From Thermoplasmata archaeon (GTDB taxonomy: Archaea; Thermoplasmatota; Thermoplasmata; UBA184), in contig DAHVAA010000113.1 in assembly GCA_027314845.1 (NCBI GenBank), positions 1 to 5,645 on the forward strand: DNA of 5,645 bases. The letters run 5' to 3'. Below are positions 5,328 through 5,645 of the stretch, piece after piece. Position 1 is the first letter of the stretch. The number at the start of each line of letters is the position of its first letter. The notes beneath the pieces are model-generated. The model was not told where the DNA came from. It saw nothing but the letters and a program-made list of their open reading frames with translations, and did not search any database. The translations under genes were made by a program, and so were the position numbers.

Positions 5328-5645
5328 TTACGCGGAGCGTCTCGCCTTGCGGCCGTCCGCGGGAGGGTGCGGGTGGTGGTGGCCGGTGGAGGCCCCGATG
5401 GCCGACGGGGCTCCGATGAGGTAGTCCCCCTGCAAGATCCCCTTCACACCCCGGAGGTCCTCCGCGGCCGCGCGGACCTCTCCGCGCTTCCCGGCGAGGA
5501 CCACCACTTCGACGCACGCGTCCCCGCTCAGATGAACGTGGGTCGAGAACTGGATGTGCTGCCCCCAGCGGTGCTGCGCCGCCGTCAGGCGGCGGAGGAC
5601 GTAACGGTCCGTGTGCCGGTAGAGGAGCATAGCCATGCCGACCGC
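5328..5645 (-). CDS. nikR: NikR-family nickel-responsive regulator (N-terminus outside window)
   Basis: NikR is a cytosolic ribbon-helix-helix repressor that binds nickel through its C-terminal ACT-like tetramerisation domain. The 105 visible residues are that C-terminal domain. An ungapped alignment by eye with E. coli NikR places all four high-affinity Ni ligands: H25 (E. coli His76), H36 and H38 (His87 and His89, in STHVHL) and C44 (Cys95, in GDAC), with the exact 11- and 8-residue spacings. The GEVRAAAEDLRGVKGILQGDY-like helix-strand segment also fits the family. The frame is still open at the edge, so the DNA-binding half of about 45-50 residues is missing from view; the internal ATG at 5636 is not the true start. 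Unusual is a C-terminal extension of about 25 residues containing HHHPH (89-93) and a basic end. The stop is TAA at 5328. It lies upstream of, and on the same strand as, the membrane-protein gene. Confidence 0.88.
   Translation of the reverse strand, partial: AVGMAMLLYRHTDRYVLRRLTAAQHRWGQHIQFSTHVHLSGDACVEVVVLAGKRGEVRAAAEDLRGVKGILQGDYLIGAPSAIGASTGHHHPHPPADGRKARRSA

Noticed and set aside
5158..5517. Upstream extension of the membrane-protein frame to 5517.
   Set aside because: It overlaps nikR in another frame and is Arg/Pro-rich without helices, and the better-placed GTG at 5157 follows a TATA-like box.

Overview
The window looks like a piece of a very GC-rich archaeal chromosome. Four things point to archaea: a membrane-anchored LonB-type Lon protease with two transmembrane helices inserted in its AAA+ domain; an archaeal NadM-type NMN adenylyltransferase; a tRNA with no encoded CCA and the U discriminator usual for archaeal tRNA-Thr; and short AT islands resembling TATA boxes about 25 nt upstream of expected transcription starts. 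FolD (tetrahydrofolate chemistry) together with NikR and high GC would suit a high-GC Thermoplasmatota-like lineage, but that placement is inference.

Layout. Positions 1-708 (minus) hold folD, cut by the left edge. Its start is divergent from lonB (913-2934, plus), and the 204-nt spacer carries a promoter-like AT element for each gene. lonB is followed by a GTGA-overlapping 80-codon gene for a small Cys/His protein (2931-3173), then nadM (3186-3725) 12 nt later, so these three look like one operon. The next 513 nt (3726-4238) lack a clean gene. Codon-position bias suggests a proline-rich reading frame starting at 3769 that shifts frame near 3970-4045 and ends at 4211, possibly a decayed or frameshifted gene. 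A tRNA-Thr(CGT) with its own TATA-like box occupies 4239-4311. It converges on a minus-strand gene for a six-helix Gly/Ala-rich membrane protein (4423-5157), with a strong hairpin in the gap. Upstream of that gene on the same strand is a NikR-family nickel-responsive regulator (5328 to the right edge), whose N-terminal DNA-binding domain lies outside the window.

How the genes relate. LonB degrades membrane and soluble proteins, NadM makes NAD from NMN, FolD interconverts C1-tetrahydrofolates and NikR senses nickel. No dedicated shared pathway is evident on the plus strand; the LonB/small-protein coupling is the tightest link. On the minus strand, NikR and the membrane protein may be functionally linked: the membrane gene has its own candidate leaderless promoter overlapped by an inverted repeat.

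Most notable points: FolD has lost the cyclohydrolase lysine (Lys to Gln) and has Glu for the conserved Gln of QLPLP; the membrane protein is built from three two-helix repeats with regular glycine spacing; and the lonB start region is duplicated out of frame 40 bp upstream, near the expected transcription start. I found no mobile element, CRISPR array or clearly novel multi-gene system.
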